Positions 34,092 to 42,111 of a DNA stretch of 64,000 bases are shown piece after piece. A model generated the notes under the pieces. That model searched no databases. It saw only the letters and a program-made list of their open reading frames with translations, and was not told the origin of the DNA. Source of the DNA: an uncultured Bacilli bacterium (GTDB lineage: Bacteria; Bacillota_I; Bacilli_A; RF39; UBA660); contig CALVRC010000004.1 of the NCBI GenBank assembly GCA_944358445.1, positions 40,344 through 104,343 on the forward strand, given 5' to 3'. Every line of letters starts with the position of its first letter. Positions within the stretch are counted from its first letter, which is position 1. A program made the position numbers and the translations under genes.

Positions 34092-35450
34092 TTATTTAAG
34101 ACTATGCAAATTTTCTTGATAATTTAAATTTTTATTTTTTCTCTTTTGACTATATGTTTCAACTATTTGCATACAATTACTATCGATTTCTCCATTATTA
34201 TTTAAAAAAGTTCTCACTTTTTTTGATTTCCAGGAAATGGAAGAACTTGGCCCCCAACAAGTAAATGAATCAATGTTATAAGTTGCCGCACAATCTAAAA
34301 CTGTTCTAAAAACTCTGTTTATTTGTATATCGTTAGGATTATTGATTTTAGTTATGTCCATTTCTGAAACTTGTAAGTTTTTTCTAGTTTGTGATAAGTC
34401 TGTGTAGGTTGCTTTTATTTCTTCATCTGTAGTATATTCGTGATAATGGGATTGTAATCCTATTGAATCAAGTAATATGGTATCTGTTTTTGTTTCTTCT
34501 TGTTTGATATCGTTAATTATGGATATCATTTTGTCTCTTTTTTGTTTATTAGTTTCATCATATTCGTTATATGTTAAATTGGAATTAGGAAAGTTTTGTC
34601 TTGCTAATTTTAAAATGGTTATATAATAATCATTACCAAGTTTTTCTTTCCATTTTGAATTGCGCAAGACATTTCCTTGTTTAAATTCTTCGGAATTAAT
34701 ATTTGCGACTATTTCATTTAAAACATCAATTGTATAGAAGATATTTGTATCATATCTATTTGCAATATACGAAAAGTAGGAGTATAAGAAAGTGATAATT
34801 TGGTCTTTGGAACAATTAGCTAATATTTTTGGAAAATGTTTGTGCCATATTAATGTGTGTAATCTTACTTTCATATTATTTTGTTTAGCAAAATTAATAA
34901 TGATATCTAAGTATGAGAAATTGAATATTTTTGTATTAACACTGCCATCATTATTAAATGGTGTCATTGAATTATTTATTGTTAATGTCATTTTAGCTTC
35001 GACTTCTGGTGTTATAACATCGCAGTTTTCTATAATATTTTTATAAATGTTTTTAATCTCTTCATAAGTGGATTTTTGAAGTCCAGGAAATATTGTTGGT
35101 TGAGATTGTAAGTATTGATTTTTCATAATATTAAATTCATTTTCAGATGAAACACAATTTAATATTTTAAATAATTCTACTAATTGATAGTTAATACTTG
35201 TACCAAAGTTAGTCTTTTTTAAACTTTTGTTAGTTATTGCTTGTTGCATTCTTAAATATTCTTTTATCATTGTAGGTACATTATCATAAATAAGTTTTTT
35301 TATTTGTTCTATTGAGTAATTTTCAGTATTTATTTTATTTAATGCTTTTATCCCTTTTTCTAATAAATATTTTTGAAGTTCTAAATCGTTTGGATCATAA
35401 TTTAAATTTTTAATTACTTCAATAATGAATTCTTTTATTTGTTTTTTCAT
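34092..35450 (-). CDS. GH10-like (xylanase-family) protein without signal peptide
   Basis: 452 aa. From about residue 150 the GH10 barrel motifs appear in order: HTLIWH (198-203), DVLNE with acid/base Glu246, GLQSHYH (331-337), SEMDI with nucleophile Glu363 and CWGPSSSISW near 398-407. GH10 enzymes hydrolyse beta-1,4-xylan or related glucans. The first 80 residues are charged and helical, with no signal peptide, anchor or binding module, so a cytoplasmic role on imported oligosaccharides is the straightforward reading. The fold looks minimal and divergent, so substrate and activity are uncertain. Transcribed toward the element boundary, with a ribosome site (GGAGGGAAAT on the minus strand). 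Confidence 0.75.
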   Translation of the reverse strand: MKKQIKEFIIEVIKNLNYDPNDLELQKYLLEKGIKALNKINTENYSIEQIKKLIYDNVPTMIKEYLRMQQAITNKSLKKTNFGTSINYQLVELFKILNCVSSENEFNIMKNQYLQSQPTIFPGLQKSTYEEIKNIYKNIIENCDVITPEVEAKMTLTINNSMTPFNNDGSVNTKIFNFSYLDIIINFAKQNNMKVRLHTLIWHKHFPKILANCSKDQIITFLYSYFSYIANRYDTNIFYTIDVLNEIVANINSEEFKQGNVLRNSKWKEKLGNDYYITILKLARQNFPNSNLTYNEYDETNKQKRDKMISIINDIKQEETKTDTILLDSIGLQSHYHEYTTDEEIKATYTDLSQTRKNLQVSEMDITKINNPNDIQINRVFRTVLDCAATYNIDSFTCWGPSSSISWKSKKVRTFLNNNGEIDSNCMQIVETYSQKRKNKNLNYQENLHSLK

Positions 35451-35772
35451 ATTTCCCTCCAGTTTTTCTTAAATATAGTATTACATAATAAGATGATACT
35501 TTAAATTTATGTGGGTAAATAAAATAACGATAATTTATTTTATTGTATTTTTATAAATTTGATACATTTGTTTTGGATTAATATAGTAAACTATATCATT
35601 GGGGCAGTATTATGGAATTTGGGTTGTAAAAAATTCAAATTTGTATGTATTGAGGTTTTTAAGTTATATATTTGTGAATTTAATTGTTTGGATTATTATC
35701 TAATTTTTTGTAAATATTTTGAGTTGTTTAATTGCTAGTGTATAATGGATATGTAATTGTAGGAGGAAAAGG
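35451..35772. other. Divergent intergenic region with the GNAT promoter
   Basis: No gene seen. A promoter for the downstream acetyltransferase is visible: TTGAGT (35719-35724), 16-nt spacer, TATAAT (35741-35746). The left part should hold the minus-strand promoter of the GH10-like gene; a short palindrome-like ATAGTAAACTAT near 35583-35595 was noticed. Confidence 0.55.
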
Positions 35773-36330
35773 ATGAATTATATACTTAGTATAAAATGTA
35801 AAGACTTGTTAAAAGAAAAAAATTTGGTTTTAGAAAGAGCTAAACTTAGCGATGTAGATCAAATAATAAATTTATATGCTGAAAGAGTAGAGTGGTTTAA
35901 AAAAATGAATATTGATCAGTGGACAAAATATTTAATACATCATTCAAAGGATGAATTTTTAAGAGAAATACAAAATGATTATTTTTTTGTACTGAAAAGG
36001 AACGGTAGTATTGTGGCCGCATTTGAGCTTTCTACTGATAGTAGATTATGGAATGATGATGATACACAAGCTTATTATATATACAAAATTGTAACTAAAA
36101 TCGGTAGTAAAAACATTGGCAGTATAATAATGGCTGTTTGTAAAGATATTGCTAAGACGAACCATCAAAGATATTTGAGATTGGATTGTATTACTAAAAA
36201 TAAAAAGTTAAATAGCATATATGAACATTATGGCTTTAAGTTAATACGAATTGGTAGTAAAGACTATTATTGTTATTCATTGAGAGAACTAGATTTAAAT
36301 GAAAAAGGCTTTAAAAATATAAATATTTAA
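35773..36330 (+). CDS. GNAT-family N-acetyltransferase
   Basis: 185 aa, ATG with TAGGAGGAAAAGG upstream. GNAT layout: LVLERAKLSDVDQIINLYAER at the N-terminus, beta strands FFVLKRNGSIVAAFEL, then YYIYKIVTKIGSKNIGSIIM around the acetyl-CoA loop and LRLDCITKNKKLNSIYEHYGFKL at the end. The central Q/RxxGxG/A loop is present in degenerate form (KIGSKNIGS). It would acetylate an unknown small molecule or protein in the cytoplasm. Its last 20 nt overlap the end of the convergent membrane-protein gene, and the shared sequence is a terminator hairpin. Confidence 0.8.
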   Translation: MNYILSIKCKDLLKEKNLVLERAKLSDVDQIINLYAERVEWFKKMNIDQWTKYLIHHSKDEFLREIQNDYFFVLKRNGSIVAAFELSTDSRLWNDDDTQAYYIYKIVTKIGSKNIGSIIMAVCKDIAKTNHQRYLRLDCITKNKKLNSIYEHYGFKLIRIGSKDYYCYSLRELDLNEKGFKNINI

Positions 36331-36341
36331 AGCCTAATTTT
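36306..36341. terminator. Bidirectional terminator embedded in two overlapping gene ends
   Basis: AGGCTTTAAA (36306-36315) pairs perfectly with TTTAAAGCCT (36326-36335), flanked by A5 and T6. Both the GNAT and the convergent gene end inside this hairpin, so the same bases encode C-terminal residues and the terminator. Confidence 0.8.
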
Positions 36342-36958
36342 TTATAGATTGTAGAGGCTCTTGGAAGTGAAAATAGGTTTGCAAATATTAAGTTATAAAG
36401 TTCATCAGCTAAAAATATAAAACATAAGGCATAACTGATTATTAAAAATGTTTTTTTATTTAGATGGGTTGCTAGAAAAAAGCAAAAAGGAACAACTAAA
36501 TACATGAGTAGTAAACTAAATATTCCAAAGATTAGGACGCTTCTTAAGCAGACATATCCATTTATGTTTCCAAAGTTTAATATTTCCTTACTATAATCCC
36601 AACATCTTACATCATTGATGTTTTCCATATACCATCCACCAATATATTCTATTATCCCAGTAGCTATAACACTTATTAAGAATATATATAATGGATGTTT
36701 TCTTTTTTTATAGGTTAAGAAAAATATTGTTACAGCGCCTATTGCATATATATTAATCCATGGTAAGAAGTTACCTCCACGCCAATAAAATTCTTTCATA
36801 CCACTATTGAAAAAATAGAAAATAAATTCATATAACCAGCCGCATATTCCTGAAATTACGATTATTAAACATATTATTCCAATTAATGTTGGCTTATCAA
36901 AATTATGGTTATTATTTAAATAATTTTTAAATTTTTCTTTCATAAAACTCACATCCAT
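36311..36958 (-). CDS. CmpB-type multi-pass membrane protein (PF06541-like)
   Basis: 215 aa with about five membrane segments. The sequence follows the family often labelled putative ABC-transporter type IV or CmpB: GICGWLYEFIFYF, WRGGNFLPWINIYAIGA, GIIEYIGGWYMENI, CWDYSKEILNFGNINGYVCL. No transport activity has been shown for this family and no ATPase is adjacent, so the name should not be read as function. The gene converges on the GNAT gene and shares its terminator. Start at 36958 (ATG after a GTGAG-type site on the minus strand). Confidence 0.75.
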   Translation of the reverse strand: MDVSFMKEKFKNYLNNNHNFDKPTLIGIICLIIVISGICGWLYEFIFYFFNSGMKEFYWRGGNFLPWINIYAIGAVTIFFLTYKKRKHPLYIFLISVIATGIIEYIGGWYMENINDVRCWDYSKEILNFGNINGYVCLRSVLIFGIFSLLLMYLVVPFCFFLATHLNKKTFLIISYALCFIFLADELYNLIFANLFSLPRASTIYKKLGFKYLYF

Positions 36959-37005
36959 ATATATTGTATCAGAAAAATTAATTTAATAAAATGTTTGACT
37001 TTGTG

Positions 37006-37055
37006 TGTAAATGTTTACATGTATGCTTTACAATAATTTGTGGGCGTGATATATT
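37006..37055 (+). promoter_or_regulatory. corA promoter with upstream palindrome
   Basis: TGTAAATGTTTACA (37006-37019), a 14-bp palindrome, lies 7 nt before TTTACA (37027-37032); a 17-nt spacer ending in TGA leads to TATATT (37050-37055). The palindrome is a plausible operator for a regulator not seen in this window. Confidence 0.6.
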
Positions 37056-37077
37056 GAATATAAAGTAGGTGATAGTG

Positions 37078-38019
37078 ATGCTTAAAGTTTTAAAGAATGA
37101 GATAGATAATAGTATAAAGGTATGTGAAATATTTGAGAGAAATTCATGGATTGATTTAGTAAATCCAACTACAGAAGAGATTCAAAAGGTTTCTGAAATT
37201 TGTGAGATTAATTCATCTATTATTTTGCAGGTTTTGGTTGAAAAAGAGTTTCCGAGAGTAAAAAAATTTGGTGGTGGTACGCTTATTGTTATAGATGTTC
37301 CTTATATGAAGGATAAAAATATTAAAAATAAATATGTTACATATCCTTTAGGAGTTATTATTTGTGATGCTGGTTATATATTGACTGTCTCTTTAGTTGA
37401 ACATGAATTTTTAAATAAATTTAAGCAAAACAAAGTAGAAAATTTTGATGTAGTTAAAAGAGAAAAGTTTTTGATGCAGATACTTTTTAGCTCTTCTAGT
37501 GCTTATTTATTTACTTTAGATGCTTTGGAAGTCGATATTCATAAGATAGAAAAAAATACTTATCATTCTACAAATAATAAGCAATTATTAAACTTTTTAA
37601 ATATTCAAAAATCATTAGTTTATTTTATTACTTCTTTAAGAGCAAATAGTATGGTACTTGAAAGATTACAAAAAGAAGATATAATTTCTTTGAATAAGGA
37701 GGAGAAGGTATTATTAGAAGATGCAATTATGGAAAATAAACAGTGTATAGAAAGCTGTGCGATTTCAAGGGAAATTTTATCTTCAACTATTGATGCTTAT
37801 GGAACGATTATTTCTAATAATTTGAATGTTATAATGAAATTTTTAACCGGAATTACAATTGTGTTTTCTGTTCCAACAATGATTGCTTCATTTTTAGGGA
37901 TGAATGTTCCTTTGGGAAATTTAGGGGAAAGTGATATATCTTTTATTTTAATAGTTATTATTTCTTTTATAGTTTCATTTATTTTAGCGTGTTGGCTTAA
38001 GAAAAAAAATATGCTTTAG
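37078..38019 (+). CDS. CorA-like divalent metal transporter
   Basis: 313 aa from the ATG at 37078 (AGGTGA 6 nt upstream; GTG 37069 is rejected). Cytoplasmic alpha/beta and long-helix domains, then two C-terminal membrane segments. The GMN signature of CorA/Mrs2 is present in FLGMNVPLG before the last segment, although the usual preceding Tyr is Leu. Short basic C-terminus (KKKNML). It would form a pentameric channel for magnesium or cobalt. The stop codon (TAGATGG) is followed by the unknown gene at 38032, probably cotranscribed. Confidence 0.9.
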   Translation: MLKVLKNEIDNSIKVCEIFERNSWIDLVNPTTEEIQKVSEICEINSSIILQVLVEKEFPRVKKFGGGTLIVIDVPYMKDKNIKNKYVTYPLGVIICDAGYILTVSLVEHEFLNKFKQNKVENFDVVKREKFLMQILFSSSSAYLFTLDALEVDIHKIEKNTYHSTNNKQLLNFLNIQKSLVYFITSLRANSMVLERLQKEDIISLNKEEKVLLEDAIMENKQCIESCAISREILSSTIDAYGTIISNNLNVIMKFLTGITIVFSVPTMIASFLGMNVPLGNLGESDISFILIVIISFIVSFILACWLKKKNML

Positions 38020-38031
38020 ATGGTGGTGTAT

Positions 38032-39042
38032 ATGAAGGTAAAAGTGCTAATTGAATTATTAAAAAGCAAAGAAATTGATTTTGATATTTTTAAAGGAACT
38101 GAAGTTAATGCGAATGATACAGTTATTAATTATGAGTTAGATGATAAGGTTGATAGGTTTATTAATTGGTATTATCAAAATATTGTTAAAGATAATTATG
38201 TTGATATGGGTAGAGTTTATATGCTTAATGATATGCGAAATTTTATAGAGAAAGTGGCTGTCTTTTATGAATTAAAATATCCTGATTATGTAATAGAAGA
38301 TATAATGAATAATGATGAAGATTTGAATAAGGAAGATGTAAAATATAATACTCATGAATTTATTAATAATTTACCAAGTGATGAAAAGTTTTATTTTCAA
38401 AGGCCAAAATATTCATCTATTGTATATTTTGGAAAGTGTTTAAGTCATGTACGGTTAAGTTCTAAAGGAACGGTAATTGCTTCAAAAAGGATTAAGTTGA
38501 TAGATAGCTCTTTAGATGATATAGATATAATAGGAAAAAATATTAAAGAAGTTTATCAGATGTTACAATTAGACGAAATTGATATTTCTTTATATAGTAA
38601 TCTTTTAAAGGCAATAGACGATTATGATAATTGGGTTTATCAAAAAGATGAGATGCTTAATACTATAATGTATAGAATAATCGAAAGAGGAGCTGATAGG
38701 TTTGGTCCTAGAAGAGGTCTTTTGTTTGCTTTAGAATTTGATAGAAATATAGATATTCCTATGATTTATGGTATTGATATTAGCGATCCTTATTTAAAAG
38801 AGTTTATTTCTTTTTATTTAAAATCTGGTGGGAAAGAAGATTTACTTTGCCTAGAAAATTATTTTTTTAGAAATTATAAAAATGAACCTTTATATACGGT
38901 TAATTTGAATAGAGTTAGAAATTTAAAATCAATTGATTATGATTTGCAAAAGCAAAAATTATATCAAAGTTTAGTAAATGCTTTGACTAATCATATTTAT
39001 AAAGATGAAATGGTTAAGGTTAAAAAATATGTAAAAACTTAA
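38032..39042 (+). CDS. Chromosomal homologue of the element gene at 31570; unknown function
   Basis: 336 aa from the ATG at 38032 with GGTGGTG upstream (an ATG at 38020 overlaps the CorA stop). Strong similarity along the whole length to the mobile-element protein at 31570: DRFINWYYQNIVKDNYVDMG, RIIERGADRFGPRRGLLFAL, DRNIDIPMIYGIDISDP, YLKSGGKEDLLCLENY. Soluble, no signal peptide and no recognised domain. The invariant block RIIERGxxRxGPRRxxLFAxEFxRNIDIPM looks like a functional core. It is cotranscribed with corA. The element version is about 40 residues longer at the C-terminus and in the middle. Confidence 0.75.
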   Translation: MKVKVLIELLKSKEIDFDIFKGTEVNANDTVINYELDDKVDRFINWYYQNIVKDNYVDMGRVYMLNDMRNFIEKVAVFYELKYPDYVIEDIMNNDEDLNKEDVKYNTHEFINNLPSDEKFYFQRPKYSSIVYFGKCLSHVRLSSKGTVIASKRIKLIDSSLDDIDIIGKNIKEVYQMLQLDEIDISLYSNLLKAIDDYDNWVYQKDEMLNTIMYRIIERGADRFGPRRGLLFALEFDRNIDIPMIYGIDISDPYLKEFISFYLKSGGKEDLLCLENYFFRNYKNEPLYTVNLNRVRNLKSIDYDLQKQKLYQSLVNALTNHIYKDEMVKVKKYVKT

Positions 39043-39130
39043 AAATAATGTTAAGAAGATGTAATTTGTTTGAAGTTTTAAGATTTAATCAAAAAATGTG
39101 ATATGATAGGTAAGAAAGGTAGGGAAATTT

Positions 39131-39874
39131 ATGTTACAAGATAAGGTGGCAATTGTTACTGGTGGAACTCGTGGTATTGGATTTGCAATTGTAAAGAAGT
39201 TTTTAGATAATGGAGCAAAAGTTGTTTTTTTTGGAACTAAAGAGGAGTCTGTTCAAAATGCTTTAATTAAATTAAAACAAGAAAATTCTATGTATGAGGT
39301 TATGGGAATGCATCCTGATATTACAAATATGCATGAAGTAGAGAAAGCTTTTGCTGAAATAAATAGTAGATATGGTAAGATTGATATAGTTGTAAATAAT
39401 GCTGGTATTTCTGCTCGTGAAAGTATATATAATTATACGGAAGAGTCTTTTGATAATATTATTGATTTAAATATTAAAGGTGTATTTAACTGTTCTAAGG
39501 TGGGAGCTAGTTATATGAAAGCAAATGGTGGAGGAGTAATATTAAATACTAGTTCGATGGTTAGTATTTATGGCCAAGCTGCTGGATGTGGATATCCAGC
39601 TAGTAAATTTGCTGTTAATGGTTTAACTAAATCTTTGGCTAGAGAACTTGGAAAAGATCATATTAGAGTTAATGCTGTGGCTCCAGGAGTTATTCATACT
39701 GATATGGTTGATAGTTTACCAGAGGAGATGATTAAACCAATAATCGCTTCTATTCCTATTGGTAGAATGGGAGAACCTGAAGATATTGCAAATGCTTTTC
39801 TATTTTTAGCTAGTGATATGGCAAGTTTTATTACAGGGGCTATTTTATCTGTTGATGGTGCCGGAATGTGTTAA
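39131..39874 (+). CDS. SDR oxidoreductase, FabG-like
   Basis: 247 aa, the standard length of classical short-chain dehydrogenases. Cofactor loop TGGTRGIG (residues 9-16), NNAG near residue 90, catalytic Ser in LNTSSMVSIYG and YPASK with catalytic Tyr/Lys, then NAVAPGVIHTDM. Closest functional classes by eye are 3-oxoacyl-ACP reductases (FabG) and hydroxysteroid dehydrogenases; no fatty-acid genes are adjacent, so a stand-alone reductase is likely. ATG preceded by AAGGTAGGGA. A terminator follows directly. Confidence 0.9.
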   Translation: MLQDKVAIVTGGTRGIGFAIVKKFLDNGAKVVFFGTKEESVQNALIKLKQENSMYEVMGMHPDITNMHEVEKAFAEINSRYGKIDIVVNNAGISARESIYNYTEESFDNIIDLNIKGVFNCSKVGASYMKANGGGVILNTSSMVSIYGQAAGCGYPASKFAVNGLTKSLARELGKDHIRVNAVAPGVIHTDMVDSLPEEMIKPIIASIPIGRMGEPEDIANAFLFLASDMASFITGAILSVDGAGMC

Positions 39875-39899
39875 GATGTTTATTATTGACATCTTTTTT
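39873..39899 (+). terminator. Terminator after the SDR gene
   Basis: AAGATGT (39873-39879) pairs with ACATCTT (39889-39895), then a T run. The 3' arm overlaps the -35 element of the next promoter. Confidence 0.75.
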
Positions 39900-39938
39900 A
39901 ATTTGTAGTAATATGTTTATATGAACAAATATTCATAT
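39886..39938 (+). promoter_or_regulatory. arsR-zntA promoter and ArsR/SmtB operator
   Basis: TTGACA (39886-39891), 17-nt spacer, TAATAT (39909-39914). Immediately downstream lies ATATGAACAAATATTCATAT (39919-39938), an inverted repeat of the form bound by zinc/cadmium-sensing ArsR/SmtB repressors such as CzrA. A bound repressor would cover the transcription start. Confidence 0.8.
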
Positions 39939-39951
39939 AAAGGAGAAAGAT

Positions 39952-40254
39952 ATGTATAGTAAAGAATTTTTAGGAGGACTTGCGGAGTTTTTTAAAATTT
40001 TTGCAGATGAGACAAGACTTAGAATACTTGATTTACTTGTTTCAGGAGAAAAATGTGTTAATGAGATTGCGGAGAAGTTAGATGTTAGTCAATCAGCTAT
40101 TTCTCATCAACTTAAAACTCTTAGAAGTTCTAATTTAGTTAAGGCAAATAAAGTTGGACAGACGGTCAATTATAGTATTAGTGATGAGCATATTAATATT
40201 ATTTTAAAATATGGCGCTGAGCATTTAAAGGAGAAAATTGATAATGAAAATTAA
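39952..40254 (+). CDS. ArsR/SmtB-family metal-sensing repressor
   Basis: 100 aa, AAAGGAGA ribosome site. Winged-helix pattern: FFKIFADETRLRILDLLVSG, EIAEKLDVSQSAISHQLKTL as the recognition helix, and a beta-wing (VKANKVGQTVNYSI). The last helix holds DEHINIILKYGAEHLKE, with Asp, His, His and Glu spaced like the alpha-5 zinc site of CzrA/SmtB. A single Cys in EKCVNEI occupies the alpha-3 region. It should repress its own operon until Zn or Cd binds. The start of the P1B-ATPase gene overlaps its end by 11 nt. Confidence 0.9.
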   Translation: MYSKEFLGGLAEFFKIFADETRLRILDLLVSGEKCVNEIAEKLDVSQSAISHQLKTLRSSNLVKANKVGQTVNYSISDEHINIILKYGAEHLKEKIDNEN

Positions 40255-42073
40255 GGTTAATTTTGATATTTTAAAAATTTTTGTGAGTTTTATTTTATTT
40301 ATTTTAGCTTTATTTTTTAAAGACAATAATGTTTTATATTTTATTTTGCTTTTGATGAGTTATTTTATTGTTTCTTTTAAAGTTTTTATAGAGGCTTTTC
40401 AAAAAGTTTTAAAGGGTAATTTTTTTGATGAGAGTAATTTAATGATAATTGCAACTATAAGCGCTTTTATTATTGGTGAGTATCCTGAGGCTGTTATGGT
40501 TATGTTGCTTTTTGAATTTGGCGAATATTTATCTGATTTGGCTGTTGAAAATTCTAAAAGATCAATTGTTAAGCTGATGGATTTAAGAAGTGATTATGTT
40601 AATTTAAAAAAGGGTGATACTTTTAAAAAGACAGATATTAATGAGGCAAAAGCTGGGGATATTTTTATTGTTAAACCAGGTGAAAAATTTCCGCTTGATG
40701 GAGTTATTATTCAAGGTAAAACTGAAGCTGATACTTCTAGTTTGACAGGCGAGAGTGTGCCACGAAAATTAGTGGTTGGGTCAGAGGTTTTAAGTGGTTT
40801 TGTTAATGGTAGTGGATTAGTTACTGTTAGAGCTGTTAGTGAGGCTTCCTCATCGATGGCTAGCAAGATTATTAATTTACTTGAAAGTGCGGATGAGAAG
40901 AAGACTGTTACAGAAAAATTTATTACAAGATTTTCGAAAATTTATACACCAATTATTTTAATTTTAGCAGTTTTAATTGTTTTATTTGGATATTTATTTG
41001 AAGTTAAAGATTATTTTTATAATGCTTTGGTATTTTTGGTAACAGCTTGTCCTTGTGCTTTAGTTATTTCGGTTCCTTTAAGTTTCTTTTGTGGTGTGGG
41101 ACGTGCTAGTAAGGAAGGAATTTTGATTAAAGGTAGTAATGTTTTTGACAGTTTAACTAGGTTAAAGACAGTTATTTTTGATAAGACGGGTACACTTACT
41201 GAAGGAAAGTTTTTGGTTAGAGAAATTTTTAGCAACAAGGTTTCTTCTTTAGAGCTTTTGAAATTAGTAGCTTATGGGGAATATTATTCTAATCATCCAC
41301 TTGCTAAATCTATATTAGCTTTTTATGATAAAGAAATCGATGAGACGAAGATTAAAAATTTTAAGGAAATAAGTGGCGAAGGAGTTTTAGTTACAGTAGA
41401 TTCAAAAAAATTGGCTATTGGTAATGAAAAGTTAATGGAGAGGGAAGGCGTTTTATTTACTAGTACCACTGTTTTTGGAAAAATTGTGTATGTTGCATGT
41501 GATGGAGAGTATTTGGGATATTTAGTGGTTGGTGATAAGATTAAAAATTCAGCTTATAATCTGGTTCATGAATTGAGGAAGGTTAATGTTGATAAAGTAG
41601 TAATGCTTTCTGGCGATAGTGAGGATATTTGTCAAAAGGTAGCATCAAAGCTTGATATTACAGAGTATTATTCGGAATTATTGCCAACTGATAAAGTTCA
41701 AAAATTAAAGGATATTAAGAAAAATTCAATTGTAGCTTTTGCTGGTGATGGTGTTAATGATGCGCTTGTTTTAAAGGAGGCTTCTATTGGTATTTCAATG
41801 GGCGGTGTTGGTAGTGATGCGGCAATTGAGGCTTCGGATATTGTGATTATGCATGATGATTTAGAAAAGATTGTAACTAGTATAAAGATAGCGCGTTTAA
41901 CACAGAAGATTGTGAAGTTTAATATTGCTTTTGCTTTGATTTTTAAATTTTTGATGCTTATTTTAGCTGTTTTGGGATTAGCTAAAATATGGATGGCTGT
42001 TGTGGCTGATGTTGGAGTTACTTTGTTTGCTATTTTAAATGCTCTTAGAATAATGAAAAAGAAAATATTATAA
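40244..42073 (+). CDS. P1B-type Zn/Cd-exporting ATPase
   Basis: 609 aa from the ATG at 40244. P-type ATPase motifs: TGES in DTSSLTGESVP, membrane CPC in TACPCALVIS, phosphorylation site DKTGT in VIFDKTGTLTEG, and hinge GDGVNDALVL. The last membrane segment carries ADVGVTLFAILNALR, whose Asp is typical of the P1B-2 group that exports Zn, Cd and Pb. No N-terminal heavy-metal-binding CxxC domain is present; the protein starts almost directly with membrane helices. Cotranscribed with the ArsR-type sensor under a matching operator, so export is metal-inducible. Confidence 0.92.
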   Translation: MKIKVNFDILKIFVSFILFILALFFKDNNVLYFILLLMSYFIVSFKVFIEAFQKVLKGNFFDESNLMIIATISAFIIGEYPEAVMVMLLFEFGEYLSDLAVENSKRSIVKLMDLRSDYVNLKKGDTFKKTDINEAKAGDIFIVKPGEKFPLDGVIIQGKTEADTSSLTGESVPRKLVVGSEVLSGFVNGSGLVTVRAVSEASSSMASKIINLLESADEKKTVTEKFITRFSKIYTPIILILAVLIVLFGYLFEVKDYFYNALVFLVTACPCALVISVPLSFFCGVGRASKEGILIKGSNVFDSLTRLKTVIFDKTGTLTEGKFLVREIFSNKVSSLELLKLVAYGEYYSNHPLAKSILAFYDKEIDETKIKNFKEISGEGVLVTVDSKKLAIGNEKLMEREGVLFTSTTVFGKIVYVACDGEYLGYLVVGDKIKNSAYNLVHELRKVNVDKVVMLSGDSEDICQKVASKLDITEYYSELLPTDKVQKLKDIKKNSIVAFAGDGVNDALVLKEASIGISMGGVGSDAAIEASDIVIMHDDLEKIVTSIKIARLTQKIVKFNIAFALIFKFLMLILAVLGLAKIWMAVVADVGVTLFAILNALRIMKKKIL

Positions 42074-42076
42074 AAA

Positions 42077-42105
42077 AATCAAGGAAATATTTAACCTTGA
42101 TTTTT
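42077..42105. terminator. Bidirectional terminator
   Basis: AATCAAGG (42077-42084) pairs with CCTTGATT (42095-42102), with A and T tracts on the two sides; it closes the ATPase gene and the convergent repeat-protein gene. Confidence 0.8.
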
Positions 42106-42111
42106 GTTGAT

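Noticed and set aside
36311..36958. Membrane protein as a functional ABC-transporter permease
   Set aside because: The family name suggests it, but there is no partner ATPase and the topology is not that of a characterised permease.
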